A DNA stretch of 64,000 nt, from NCBI GenBank assembly GCA_921293015.1, contig OV121081.1:62203022-62267021 (forward strand), read 5' to 3'. This document shows, in pieces, positions 22,683 to 35,010 of this stretch. How positions within the stretch are numbered: position 1 is the stretch's first letter; the number at the start of each line of letters is the position of its first letter. Source of the DNA: Phorcus lineatus (Eukaryota; Mollusca; Gastropoda; Trochida; Trochidae). The translations under genes and the position numbers were made by a program. Under the pieces are notes generated by a model. That model searched no databases. It was not told the DNA's origin and worked only from the letters and a program-made list of their open reading frames with translations.

Positions 22683-23804
22683 AAACAGTCCAACTGGGAT
22701 ACAGTAAAGGACCTAGCTTCCTGTAATGCTGTACCAATCGCTGCTGCTCTCGGGGCAGTGGCTGCACTTCCGGTAGTACTTCCTGCCTTCGGTTTTTGCG
22801 CAAGTGGTATCACGGCCGGCAGTTTTGCAGCTAAAGCCATGTCTCTAGCCGCTACAACCGGAAAAGGAATGACAGTCATTTCTGCTCTACAATTAGCTGG
22901 TATGTTATTATCTCATAGCCTTTTCAAAATCATTTAACAATTTGGGATCCAAGTGTTTTAAGATATTTATAAAGAAATGATGCAACTGCGTTAGAGAATT
23001 TATTTACGTTATTCGATGAAAATATAGAATTGCAAGGATTAGAATGATGAAAAGTGAATTATGAACCACTGGTGTCAGTCTATCCGTTGATAGAAGTTTT
23101 CTTAATATTCTCATCAATAGAAATGTGAATATTTGAGATTTATAAGAATAAAGGTTCTCGATGATAAATCGATTCTATCTGAAATTGTAATTATCACTTG
23201 GTGAGATTGAAATGTTACTGAAATGGTTTGAACCCTTTGGTTTAAATGTGGCCAATTGAGTCACTTCCGTCTTGGGCAGGGGACAGGATATTACTAGCAT
23301 TATTTTATAAAAACGTTAACCGTTTTTTTTTATGAATTCCTGTTGCTAATTACACGTAGTAAAACTCATGAAAAACATTTAGCGGCTACATCTGCGTATT
23401 TGCAACCGCAAAGCTCTTACAATGCATAATATCAATCACGGTCAATAGCCACATCCTACATGTAGTATCGCTGATATTATTCATGGCTATGTTAAGCATT
23501 CAATCATTTTCAACCAATGAAGTGCTGAGCCTCAATATAAAATATATTTTTTTTTACGTGATATATATTTACATGTACGTATTTTCTTTCGCTTTGAGTA
23601 AGAACTGAGGCAGTGATATCTAACTAAGACTTGTAAACGACGTTGCATTCACGAGAAAGGCTTATCGTTACTTGTTAAATCTAATTTCATGTTTCAGGAG
23701 CTGCTGGAGTAGCTGTGGGAACCAAGGTAGCTGCTGGTGCTGCCTCCTTTTTCACTGGATGGTACTTCGGCGGGTGTTCGGATCCGGATTGCAAAAATAA
23801 GTAA
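22683..23804 (+). CDS. ISG12/IFI27-like gene C (exons 2 and 3; first exon missing)
   Basis: Exon 2 (about 22683-22899) encodes KQSNWDTVKDLASCNAVPIA, then LPAFGFCASGITAGSFAAKAM and SLAATTGKGMTVISALQLAG. Exon 3 (23698-23804) encodes AAGVAVGTKVAAGAASFFTG, then WYFGGCSDPDCKNK and TAA. Both inner borders are GT/AG in the family phase. At the 5' side a TAG lies directly before AAA CAG in frame. An acceptor at that TAG would start the exon in phase 0, unlike the phase-1 entry of the paralogues; an acceptor at the earlier 'aacag' (22669) would read into the TAG. The YGWP motif and several glycines of the core are changed. No signal-peptide exon was found in the 1.8 kb upstream. Either a diverged gene with altered splicing or a pseudogene. 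Confidence 0.65.
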
Positions 23805-26800
23805 AACTTGCACAGTTTTACTTGTCAGTTACTCCTTTATTTTTCAAATTCATGAACTGAAATGTCAAAAGAGTCGAGAAATGTCTAACAAAGAGAAGTT
23901 TGTTAGGAAATGTATTTTTAAAAATCATGAATACTTAAATTTTTTTTAAAAACTGCTTTTGTGACACTAACGAATTGCTTTGATCAATTTAGATTTGATG
24001 GAAATTGTTACCGACTAATTAAAGTTTAAAACCCGAGTTTTATTTGCATTTCTTTAAAATCAAATTTTAGATTTCATATATATATATCTGCAGATATTCA
24101 TATCTCAATTAAGCAGTGGCTGGGAATATTAAATTGAGCCACCAGGAAACATAACTTTTACATACTAATCAGCCATCAACGAGAGATATCCCTCAAAAGT
24201 ATCAGATAAATCTGGCATGAAAACAGAAAAAAATGCAACAATGCATTACCAAATGTCCTATTTTATCGGATCTTCAGAAATTCTGCAAGTGCTTCCTGAT
24301 ACAAATTCATCACAAAGTAGGCCAACATCATTGCCATTTGCCCTTGCATAGAATTGTTTACGATCGTAATAACGTTCACAATATATTCAGTTTTTATCAA
24401 TTTAAGTTTGTTTTATATTGAAACTGGTTTTTAATATAAGTGTTAACATTAACCGTTATAGGGGAAGGATGTAAATCTGAATAATCCTTTTATCTTAAAT
24501 AAGGAGATTTTAAAGTCACTTACAACGTCCAGTTAACATGGATTCATACCCAAATGACACACGAGTACAAAGGTTTCTTCTCTTATTTTGAGGGTGGGAG
24601 CATTTAACTTGAATTTTAAATAGACAACAGTTTTACCTTGCCAGGATGCATAATACTTTGCAACTGGATGGCATGGTCTTGAACCTTTTTATTGAAAGCT
24701 TAATTTGCAAATAACTCATTAAATTAACACAATTATATTTGATTTAACATCAGCACTTTGTACACGTCATCCATGAAGAAAGGTTATGCAATGAATTTCT
24801 TCATTGGGAAAATATGACTCGTCCGTAATATTTCACTCATAGCATAGGTTTTGTCTCTTCTTGAGCTAGCCCAAATGACTTGCTAAAATAGGCCTAGCTG
24901 CATTACCCGTACTTTTTCTCTGTAGTGTGTTTCTTGTCGCCCACGCTGCTGCTAAAGATTGCGATAGTCCAATGAAAAATCATATGAGAATTGCAACTTT
25001 TCGCCGAAGAGGGTGTTTTACTCAAAACACGAAATTTGACGTTTTGGCAGCAAGGTTTAAATTGATTGTGATAGAGACTGGTGCAATTTAAGGCCATTCC
25101 CCCCTTTATTACGGAGGGACATACGATGCCCAAAAATATATACTTCGCTTGGGATTAAATGCGCGGCGGATGAAATTATGCAAGGTCTTGAACTTCTGCT
25201 CAAGTACTTTTATTTAAAAGTGAACGTAGCACCGATATGCAGTTAATTACATTAAACAATTACCGCACAGATTGAACAGCCCTGAAAAGTAAATAAACAT
25301 TGGGGTATGTAAAAGCTTCGTCCAATGTTTACATTTAGATACATTTAGGTTCCTGAAAGTCGACATGATTTATTACTTCTTTAGTACAAAAGGTCTTATG
25401 AATTCAGAAATCTGACGATATAATTTCAATTGCAGCATTGTCAATATTTACAGGTATGTTAATTTGCAAACCATTTTAAACTGAGAGCAAATCGAATCAT
25501 ATAATTAGAACTTTGCCATACGTCCATTACATTACATTTCGAAGAGCATTGGTATAATCAACCCCAGAAATGAATAAACAACGGACACGATGGGTAAAAC
25601 TGATACAAAATCAAGCTACGACTAAACCTACCAACATTTTATTTTAAACCACTTTTAACTAAGTAGTAAGGTTACATGTAGCCTAACTTTCAGTAAAATG
25701 GAAAAGTTGTGGCTATATAAGATTGAATTTCTATTTAACATATCTTTCATATAAGGTATGGTCGACTAAGTGTTGCGAAATAGAATATATTACCCATATG
25801 GGCGAGGAGACACAGGTGGATATTTTTTTGATATCCGCACATGTGCTCTTTAGTGATTCTCGACGTTGATTGGTCGGTTTCCCTGAGAATGAAATACGAT
25901 TGGTTGACGGGACTATTTTCACGTTTCATTGATAAATAGAACGTGCCGAACACATGCATCGCCTTTCAAAGAAAAGCGTAGATAGATGAACATTCTTATA
26001 CATTTATTACAAGTTAAAATTCTAACACATAATTTGACACTTCATCAAAGTGTTTCGCTATGACTGTAATTTACAAGAATGATAATTTTTCCCAAGGAAA
26101 ATACTTGAAAACAGGCGTCGCGTTTGTAAACAAACATGGCTGCCATAAACATATTCATGAAAACATCAAAACATAATCTGAACGATACGTTAATGATAAC
26201 TTAGAATTAATCATAATCATTTCACGACATAAAATCCCATGAAGCCAACGATTGTTCAAACCATACATTATTGTCGGTGCAAAAACGTGCAGGTCTGACG
26301 GACTCGATCCAGTTCGAACACGCTCGCACCAAACAAACCTTTGCACAATGGCGTCCTCTCCCACGCAGTATGCAGCTGTATAAAGTACTCAAACAAATCG
26401 AGAAACGCTCCGTACAATTTTTTGGGCAAACGCTTCGTTGTTGTAGTTGTGTATTTAATTAGTTTAACAATGGTTCATCGACTACACGATAAGTCATTCG
26501 ATAAGAGTTATCGTTCTTGATACTGGCAACAAGACGTGCTTGAAAGCATCATCCAAGAGAAGAAATGTTGTTCAAACTTCAGATTAGTTGACAATATTGA
26601 CATACAAAATCGTTTCGATGCTTTCATTATATATTTCTCTTCAAGATATTGCCACTTTTATCTGTTGAAAAGTTAAAAAATTGACAGGTTTTTCCAATTT
26701 TCGTTTCAACACTGTGCGTTCAGCCACTCGCCCGTTAGTAAGTAGGTAGTGACGACGACAAACATTCACATAAGCATATTCATGCGATAGCTTCTAAGAG

Positions 26801-27067
26801 TATTTTTGTTATGATCTTAATGTGTCTCAAATATGAAAATCACGTCATGTATTATTTGGGGACCAATCTGTCGTCAGTATCATGGCCGTTTTAAACAGAA
26901 GTACATTGCGTAGCGCTGTTGACTAATTTACTTCCTGAGATGTTTGGTTTTTACACGCGTATGAATACGGATCAGCTGATCAATGTCACTACCGTAGTAT
27001 TGTCGTCTCGTAATGACAAGGATTTTCAGTCGTAATTGGTTATTTTAATTGCATATGGGTAATATAT
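23805..27067. other. Long intergenic stretch; nothing recognised
   Basis: 3.2 kb of AT-rich DNA without a coding frame I can identify. A fragment near 25790 (ttacccatatggg) echoes 27053 next to the hairpin below, perhaps remains of the same element. Confidence 0.4.
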
Positions 27068-27211
27068 AGAATAACCAACTCGGTACGAGTGATTACGGGA
27101 AATATCCACTCGTAGAAATAATGTTCAGTCGCTCGCCAAGGCTCGCGACTGTGAACATTATTTCAACTCGTGGATATTTCCCGTAATCACTCGTACCTCG
27201 TTGGTTATTCT
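27068..27211. repeat. Near-perfect palindrome (hairpin), arms about 66 bp
   Basis: Left arm 27068-27132 (agaataaccaac, gtacgagtgattacgggaaa, tatccac, gaaataatgttca, gtcgc) is inverted at 27145-27211 with only a few mismatches and a 2-nt gap. The loop is about 12 nt. No ORF. Probably a foldback or MITE-type element. Confidence 0.9.
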
Positions 27212-27731
27212 CTAAGTATGAAACCACTCTTTGATATCCACGTCATATATTCTGGCTGACTCACAGTGGTTTGGAAAGCTGCAAACATACAATATGGTTA
27301 ACGTGCGTACCATACTACGCGGATAATACGACCTTTCAGTCCTGGTGACCTGTTGTAGCTTTTAAACATTTAATTGAACGGATAATGCTTATACGAAAGA
27401 TAAATAACTATTATTCGTCCAGGTGTACATCAGAACTCTCAACTTTCTTTACTTTTATAATTTGTGTGCACGTACGTGAATAAACTATTTATTACGTATG
27501 CCCCTTAAGTATCGGTATGTGTTAAACGAGACATAGAATTTCTATTTCTTAATATCTATGTTGACGTTTTACGATAGTTATTGAAAACAAACAAATGTAA
27601 ATAGCATAATTGTCATTTTTAGACATGAAGATACAAGTTTAGCGAGATGTTTTGAACTAAACTAAGGACATATGATATTTTGGACCTTATTTAAACCACA
27701 AATAAAATCATGAAATATACTCTTTATCACT
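27212..27731. other. Intergenic; nothing recognised
   Basis: AT-rich DNA between the hairpin and the frame at 27732-27959. Confidence 0.4.
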
Positions 27732-27959
27732 TTAAGTATCACTTTTTTCGGTGACAAATGTGCTGGTGTTAGTAAATATGTTGTAAACGGCATCAGGTGT
27801 ATTAAGAATTAAGTAATAATCGCCATTCTCGCCTTCTTCGTGGCGTTCATTTATCTCGAGTGGTAGTATAGATTCCGCCAATTCATAATCGCAACACTCA
27901 TTATTCAGGTGGTATAAAAGTACCGCAAGTTTATTGGTTAGTGTATAGAGTTCAAACAC
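27732..27959 (-). CDS. Unrecognised acidic 75-residue frame, possible terminal exon
   Basis: The minus-strand frame follows an acceptor-like 'gttgtag' and ends in TAA. It is acidic, with a protein-like composition (YHLNNECCDYELAESILPLE, then INERHEEGENGDYYLILNT). I know no family with this sequence and see no partner exon. It could be a last exon of an unknown gene or chance. Confidence 0.25.
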   Translation of the reverse strand: MFELYTLTNKLAVLLYHLNNECCDYELAESILPLEINERHEEGENGDYYLILNTPDAVYNIFTNTSTFVTEKSDT

Positions 27960-29775
27960 CTACAACTCATTTCGATCAAAACCAAAATCATGCATCGCCA
28001 TTGACATTCAGAAGACTCAATAGCTAACAGTTTATACAATTAAGATAAAACCAGCCCTCTTTGAAAAGAAAACGCCCTTTGGTAGCCACCTTTAAATAGT
28101 ATCAAATTATTATAACTCATACAATTCAAAGTCTTTTATCAAACTTTTAAAAAAAGTGTTCCCGATTATATATCGTTAAAACTGCACATACGTTATTGAA
28201 ATGAACCCACACCGGCTTTTCTGCTTATGTGATTGAATAATCTCTACGTTCAAATATTACGATTGATCATATTAGCATCACTTCTGGTCTATTGAGCCAA
28301 GCCATGAATATTATATGTCTTGAAACAGCATTGATATATATAATCAAATTCAAAATGCTTTGTGACCTTTTTATAACTCTGAGATAAACCTCTGATAGAA
28401 TCTAAAAGAATTTAGACGGCGCACTGTGCACATGTTGCATATGGTAGCAGATATACACACTTGTGCAGAAGATTGCTATGCGTTCATAGTTTTTAAGTCC
28501 ATATTAGTAAATAGGTCTCCGACTCCAAAAGACCCTTTGCAACCCTTGCGTGTTGTTTACCCGCCCAAATTAAAACCAAGACATCTACTGTCCCTTGTCA
28601 CTGTTCTTGTATTCTTCTATGACTTGTCTTTCTTTTTTCTCTCTATTTTCTAACCAAGATACATTTTCTTTGCATGAACATCTTCTTTGAAAATATGTGG
28701 TACCTCTTTTATCTTTGTTCTACGACTTGTCTGTCCGATGTGAAACATGCTTGTCTCTCCTATAATTGATTTTCTCTGAATTTCCTGTCTTCTGAATTGG
28801 ACACAGCCGTTTGATTTCCTATTTGAACACTTATGGATAGAATGCAGAAATAATGCACGAACTTTTAACTATAACAAATCACCCATTATTACCAAAATGA
28901 TAACAATAACCAATATCGTTTATAGCGTATGTGCATTCTCTGCACATAACCTATACATAATGGCCAGTGAGGTTACTGATGTGGGCTACTTGTGGTGATT
29001 AGACATCAAAAGTATGTGCATTTTATACACTTTCATTCTTCTCGACTACCGTGTGACTTGGAAACTTCCAATTTGGTTTGGGTATTACTTATAGAATAAT
29101 GGAATTCCTTTTCTGGGGTAAAACTACAAGAAACTATTTAGAAAAATAACCCAACATCAACCTTATTTCATCCTTCAATTTGCTTATTTGTGGTACAGTA
29201 AACTCTATTTGGCATAAATGTTGAAATAAACTTAATACCTTTAGAATCAGATCCAACGTACAAATGTGTTTACAACAAAATGAATAAGAGTTAGCTTAGA
29301 AATTAAGAAATATTCAAGAAATATTTGCAAGATTTATACAAAAATGATACATCGTTTGAATAGCCCCAAGCACGTTTTTTTGGAAAGATTCAATTCTTCA
29401 TATTTTCCAAAATTAGTTTATGACATATGTTATTTGGCTGCAGAATGTTGTAACATTTCATTATCAAACCCCATCATCCATTGTCTTAGAGGAAATAATA
29501 AATTACCAGGCAAATCCAAGTGGCAGCTATTTTTGTGTGAACACTTTTTATTCATTCGAGGGAGATGGGTTCGCATTGCTTAACGATCATACTACTGTTT
29601 TAGATCTTCTTTTTTCCCCAGAAAAAATGTCTTGCAATTAGAACCATTTATGTTTTGAATAAAGAATTTGTATCTGAGAGCACATTATTTTTAACCTACT
29701 AATGATTTTAATAAACATGTGTTACGAAATGTTTGGCACGACCCAAGCACGTGATTCCAAGCGAGTTCCATTCAT
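27960..29775. other. Intergenic; a duplicated 80-bp piece
   Basis: About 28870-28950 (cattattaccaaaatga, tatcgtttatagcg, tgtgcattctctgca) recurs at about 30455-30535, bracketing the ISRE block. No coding sequence recognised; the 75-79 residue frames here carry no motif. Confidence 0.45.
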
Positions 29776-29929
29776 CTGACCTTGGATAGTCGTTATACCG
29801 AAAACGAAAGTAACACACTTGGCTATTCAAGTAAATCAAAACTGTTCTACAGAAAACTATGTATAGTGACAACCAAGTCTTCATGACTTCAAGTCACGTA
29901 GGCATAATTTTTCAAAAGAAGTGAATCAC
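29776..29929 (+). repeat. Promoter-proximal duplicated module, copy 1
   Basis: Aligned with 29970-30117 over about 150 bp: 'tcgtta', 'cgaaaacgaaagta', 'ctattcaagtaaa', 'gaaaactatg', 'gacaaccaagtc', 'cacgtaggcataa', 'aatgaatca'/'agtgaatca'. Each copy carries one ISRE-type site. Confidence 0.85.
29800..29811 (+). promoter_or_regulatory. ISRE/IRF-type site 1
   Basis: GAAAACGAAAGT fits the IRF-element consensus (GAAANNGAAA followed by S and Y). It lies about 1.14 kb before the ATG of gene D and about 350 bp before a plausible transcription start near 30150. Confidence 0.6.
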
Positions 29930-29969
29930 CGTCTCACCCGTATATGTGCAATTCAAGGCGCTAATTTAT

Positions 29970-30117
29970 CTGGGCTTGAATAATCGTTAAAGCGAAAACG
30001 AAAGTACGACTATTCAAGTAAAATAAACCTGTTCAGCTGAAAACTATGAATAAAGACAACCAAGTCCTCGTGACTTTAGGCCACGTAGGCATAAGTTATT
30101 TACAGAAATGAATCATG
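29970..30117 (+). repeat. Promoter-proximal duplicated module, copy 2
   Basis: Second copy of the 29776-29929 module, offset by about 194 bp. It ends directly before the TATA-like stretch at 30118. Confidence 0.85.
29994..30005 (+). promoter_or_regulatory. ISRE/IRF-type site 2
   Basis: Identical 12-nt site GAAAACGAAAGT, while the surrounding module has diverged. It lies about 150 bp upstream of the proposed start of transcription of gene D. Confidence 0.65.
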
Positions 30118-30187
30118 AATATATGTACAGTACTAGTTTAGGCGCTATCCGATTCACTCGAGTCAGAGCAACAGAAGGTTAAACACG
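30118..30187 (+). promoter_or_regulatory. Proposed core promoter and 5' UTR exon of gene D
   Basis: A TATA-like aatatatg (30118-30125) is followed by about 60 nt without repeats (gattcactcgagtcagagca) ending at 'aaacacg|gtatgtaag', a near-consensus splice donor at 30187/30188. The matching acceptor would be 'ctatttcag' ending at 30911, which is conserved 25-27 nt before the ATG in genes B, D and F. The exon itself is inference. Confidence 0.4.
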
Positions 30188-30911
30188 GTATGTAAGAGTT
30201 TCTCGTTACGTTTGACGTTTTCACAGTGGGGTGATATATAATTTTGCTAAATAATATATTTTAAAACTATTATTATATGGATTGAAGAACCAGTTTTTAT
30301 ATTGAAAATGTCATGATTGATATTTATTTCATTAGAAAAGTAATGTTGATGCATTCGTGTATATTGTTTTATTATCCACCTTTTTCAAAACCCTTATTAC
30401 TTCTATGAATTAAAAAAGACGTTTAAAAAAGGGACAAGCTATAAAAGTATGACAAAGCATCCTTTATTACCAACATTGTAACAACAACCAACGTCGTTTA
30501 TAGCATTTGTGCATTCTCTGCAAAAGTAAAGGACTGTGAGGAAGTTATATGAGTAAGAGATTTGTTAATAAAGTTATCAAATACCAATTGGGTACCTTAT
30601 ATATAGGTGTCACAAAGTGTAGATAGAGCAAATTACCCGACTTTATTTTGTTTCCAGAGTATAATTAAAGTCTGAATAACTACAATATTGATGTGATGTT
30701 ACCTTTGCGTTTACCTTGAACTGTCAAAACATGTAACATTAACTGCTTCCTTAAATGTTTCATTGATATTATTGAGTTTCCCTTAAGTCATTTAGGCCAC
30801 GTAACGGGCGCCAAAGTACAGACCAGCTGCTGGCGGGTGTGTTGGAGCTTATTTGTTCTTCCGATGATTAATTTAACTATGGTCAATAACTTCAACTATT
30901 CTCTATTTCAG
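30188..30911. other. Proposed 5' UTR intron of gene D
   Basis: About 720 bp without ORF. Contains the second copy (30455-30535) of the 80-bp piece also seen at 28870. Confidence 0.35.
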
Positions 30912-30936
30912 AGTTTTTGTACAAGTTGCGTACAAT

Positions 30937-32037
30937 ATGTCACGTGTGCACGTCTTCTGTGTATTGCTCCTGGTGACTTCAACAGTTGGACCAGTTCTCA
31001 GCAAAGGTGGGATATGTTTAAAAATATTTAAGAATAATGCCTTGGGGGCTTTAAGTACCGATGCTATTACATCATAGCCCCGCGATCACGATTTGTCATC
31101 GGGACTCCTTGTGCACAAGCTATTAACATATTTTGAAAAGGCAAACGAGATTTAAATCTTGACTGACACGGGATCAGATCTGATCGAATGAATGAATTGT
31201 ATTAGTTTCTCGAGAAGCACGTCCATTCTTTCACTTTACAAGTATTTAAATGACGTTTGGCATTTTAATACCACAGATATTGTTTTCTCAATTCCATTAT
31301 ATTTAAACGGATTTAAGCTAAGAAGACTTTGGTTTGTTTTTAGATTCCAAATCAAAATCAATTCATTTTGTCTTCATGAATCACATCATCATCCCATCTT
31401 TCTGTTGACAGGTACTATATCTGATAATTAAGGATATTCAGTAGGATGGGACTGGTGGCTCCTGATCCTTCTCCCACTTTGAATATAGATTAAGTGGCAG
31501 GACAGGCAAGACTCAGACATGATTTTTGCAATTCATTTGCATGAGATCCCTTTGTTTGCCTTTATACTGTGCTATTCACCTTTTAACCTTTTATTTTTTC
31601 TTAAATCTTCTAGAGAAGCAGTCCTATTGGGACAAGGCACGTGAGTTTGGTGCGTGCTACGGATGGCCGATCGCTGCCGGTGTAGCAGGAGTGGTTGCAG
31701 CCCCTGTTGTACTTCCAGCGCTTGGATTCGGCGCAGGTGGAATCGTAGCCGGAAGTATTGCAGCTAAGAGCATGTCAGTAGCCGCCACAACAGGATATGG
31801 GATGGGAGCAGTTTCTGCTGCACAGTCCGCTGGTGCGTATTTATTATTCTTCTCATATTTTTTGATTTTTCAGAAAGAAATCAGCAAGTACGTTTAACAT
31901 CTTTTAATGATGTTACAGGTGCTGCTGGAATGGGTTTGGGAGCCCAGGTAGCTGCTGGGGCCGTCTCCTCGTTTACTGGATGGTACTACGGCGGTTGTAC
32001 TGATCCGGATTGTGAAAAGAAGGAAAAAAAGAAATGA
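30937..32037 (+). CDS. ISG12/IFI27-like gene D, complete (135 aa, three coding exons)
   Basis: Exons 30937-31006, 31614-31832 and 31919-32037 (70+219+119 nt) join in frame with GT/AG borders. Signal peptide MSRVHVFCVLLLVTSTVGPV, then LS. Next come KEKQSYWDKAREFGACYGWP and the ISG12 core (VLPALGFGAGGIVAGSIAAK, MSVAATTGYGMGAVSAAQSAG, AAGMGLGAQVAAGAVSSFTG, WYYGG). The tail is CTDPDCEKKEKKK: acidic-then-basic, unlike the polyglutamate end of B. Family role: interferon-induced regulators of mitochondria, apoptosis and antiviral response in vertebrates; molluscan members are known as infection-responsive. The two ISRE-type sites upstream fit induction through an IRF. AATAAA follows at 32221. This is the most likely functional member next to B. 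Confidence 0.92.
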
Positions 32038-32220
32038 TATGGTGTCTATCATCTTTGTGTACCCGTTTCGGATGAATTGAATTTGTCTCAAAAGACTTAG
32101 AAAACCAACAAACTGAACCAATCTTATAATCTCTTACAATCAATTTACAGAAACATTATGCTTAATTTGAATGGATCTTAATTTTATCATTTTAGATTTG
32201 ACGCCAAGGGTTGCCAATGA

Positions 32221-32226
32221 AATAAA
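32221..32226 (+). terminator. Polyadenylation signal of gene D
   Basis: AATAAA 184 nt after the stop codon, in 'aatgaaataaaattttg'. Confidence 0.65.
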
Positions 32227-32239
32227 ATTTTGAAACTGA

Positions 32240-34030
32240 GTTGTATAATTATGTGGTTTTTTAAAAAATTCTTACAACTATGGTTTTTGATAATGCAACC
32301 ATTCATGAATATACAAACTGATCAACAACCAGGCCACTAAACAATGATGATCTTATAATGGTATTTCAAGAAAACAGAATTATCGACAAAATCGAAGCCT
32401 AGTAAAAGCTTTATGGTAGACGAATCCTTGAAAACCGATTGAACTTAGAACTGGCACCTCGCTGAGTACTGCTTCATGGGGTTCGTTTCAGGTGACTTTG
32501 ACAGTTAAACAACCAGAGGCTGATGAAAAGTCCAAACATGTCGCTGATTAGCTGTAAGTGCAGAGGTTACCTGAACCCTGTTGAGCAGTACTCGCTTCCC
32601 TGCATGTATTTAGAGAATCTCTTCCATGTGTCGTCTAATATCGAATATATGACCACGAGTTGATTTAAGTAATACATATCCGAGGTCGAGATTTTTTCAT
32701 CATCCAAAAATATTTTTAAATAGTTTTTGATTATAGATCTCTGGCCATAAAAGTGCCATTAGGCATCTTGAATAATATGGTCACTGCATTATGGCGTCAA
32801 GGCATTGTTACGTCATCAACGTTATGACGTCAAAACATTGTTATTAGTGATTCAAAAGCAGTGTGATATCATTAACTGAGGATGCCAAGGCATAATGATG
32901 TTTTCATTGTTGCGATATCTATCGATATGTCGATAGGTCATTTGTAGATATTGGTGATCTTAGACAAGCAATATCCACTTTCAAATCAAGTTGGATGATA
33001 ATTAAAGAATCTCAACCAAATGTCGTCTGATAATCAAATATATCAACATGAGCTGATAAAATTAAAAATACCCGAGGCTTTTTGATGTCGAAGCATTGCG
33101 ACGTCGTCATGTTTAGGACGTCATCACATTGTGAGTTCATTACTTGTAACGAATTCGACGGCAGCAAGGCACTGATAAAAATCTACTGTCAAAACGATAT
33201 CGCATAGGAGGTATCGCTTGATCTCCAACAAGCTACATCTCCTCTGGAACACAGTTTTGCATGATAAAATCGAGTTTCAATATAATATCATCAGAAATTC
33301 TGCATCCGCTTCTAGAGCAACCTTTATTACAAAGCGGGACAAACTCGTTGCTTTTTGTTTTTGCATTATGATTGCTCTAAAATTAATCATTATTCAGTCC
33401 GCATTACTGAAATATTTCTAAAGTTTCAAAACGTTTATTTCAAGATATGGTTGTTGCCACAATTCTTTAAACTAGAGTTTAACTTACTCATAAGTTGAGG
33501 TCGCCATTAATCAAAGCATACGGTGTGAAGTCGATGAAATATTATTTTCTTCACTAATTAAAAAAATAGCAAATAAAGGACTAGTGTTTATATTTATAAA
33601 TCAGTAATTCATATCATAGAACTCTTCGGGGACGTTTTATATTTACGAAACTAATTTTTCGAAAGATCTCATGCATGTGGCACGCTCTTTTAATAAAAGA
33701 AAATATGTTCTGATCCCAGGATAATACATTTTGCATAAACTTGTGTTTATTGGGGACGATTTTGAAGATAAACATCTTCCGAAAAAAACGTGCTACTTCC
33801 CCTTTAAAGGGACACAGTGTATTTCGTTGGAGTCAAATGTGTCAATCTTTTAAAATCGTCTAAATGTATCGAGAACTAGTGGTTCTGTTTTAGATCTTTT
33901 TTTATCAGTTAGCTATAGTGACGAAAAACGTGATTTTTTTAATCGAAAACTGGACAACGGCGAGCGCCAGGGTCTCAAACGTAATTTTGGAAACGTATTT
34001 ACAGCAAACACAAACACAAACATAGGTTGG
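32240..34030. other. Intergenic; old direct duplication, nothing coding
   Basis: Two pieces at about 32635-32700 and 33015-33090 resemble each other ('gtcgtctaatatcgaatata' and 'gtcgtctgataatcaaata', each followed by 'cccgagg' or 'ccgaggt'). Several TGACGTC-like sites lie between them. No gene found. Confidence 0.4.
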
Positions 34031-34039
34031 CAGTGTAAA

Positions 34040-34455
34040 ATAGGTCGCTGAACTACTATACATGTAAATGGGAAGCAGAATTTTTTTGTTTATGTCCGTT
34101 TTCCCATTATCAATGAAAAAAGAGATAAAAATGCAATTTGTTGGAGGCGATTCGAACTCAATTGGTATTTTGACTTTTTTAAGCCAAATATAAACATCAT
34201 AACATTTTCTCTGTGTCACTTTAAGGCGTACTTTCTTTTCTATTCTAATATATTTACAACCTATTCATGAATTCCTAGGATCCTATCTGCTGCACGTTGT
34301 ACTTTTACTTTCCCTTTTAATAGTCACACGTACAACGTGTCAATTTAGCTAGGTACAGTTGAGTGAAAGTGAAGTGATTGTTCAATTTGAATACAAGATT
34401 AGCATACAAAGATAAACCGTAGATTATAACTTTTGTTTACGTTCTTAGAAACTAT
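34040..34455. repeat. Dispersed repeat R2, copy 1
   Basis: Direct copy of 34615-35010: 'acatgtaaatggga.gca', 'tttcc.attatc', 'gaggcgattcgaac', 'aatggtattttg', 'gaattccta', 'tatctgctgca', 'actttcccttttaatag', 'tcacacgtacaacgtgtcaa', 'agattataactt'. On the minus strand it carries GTTCGAATC, which matches a Pol III B box. Confidence 0.8.
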
Positions 34456-34614
34456 CGCATTATGATTCAAAGAAAGATCCGAAATTCAATTTTGTTTAGG
34501 TGGACATCTTGTTGTATATGTGCAAACGATTAGGTGTGGTAAATTTCTATTTGCCCATCAGGATACCACAAATATAAAATAATAAACAAATGCAAAGCTG
34601 GCTTTGTAGAGTAA

Positions 34615-35010
34615 AGTCATACATGTAAATGGGACGCAAAATTTCGCATTTTTAATGTTTTATGACCACTTTCCTATTATCGTTGAAAAGAGGAAAATAT
34701 GATGGTTTATAGATGCAATTTTAAGGAGGTGATTCGAACTTCGCTCAGGGCAAATGGTATTTTGGCTCTTTTGAATCCGCATACAGATATCATAAAACAT
34801 ACTCTGTATCACTTCTGATATATTAACAATCTATTCACGAAAATGAATTCCTAGAATCGTATCTGCTGCATATTGTACTTCTACTTTCCCTTTTGATAGT
34901 CACACGTGCAACGTGTCAATCTAGGTAGTTAGAGTTGAGCGAAATGATTGTTTGATTTGAATATAAAGGTAAACACTAGATTATAACTTATTGTTTATGT
35001 TCTTTACAAG
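34615..35010. repeat. Dispersed repeat R2, copy 2
   Basis: See copy 1. The palindromic 'cacacgtgcaacgtgtc' and the minus-strand B-box-like GTTCGAATC are both kept. Confidence 0.8.

Noticed and set aside
33905..34219. 104-residue minus frame with a run of cysteines
   Set aside because: It crosses the R2 repeat boundary and a CA-rich tract; no motif.
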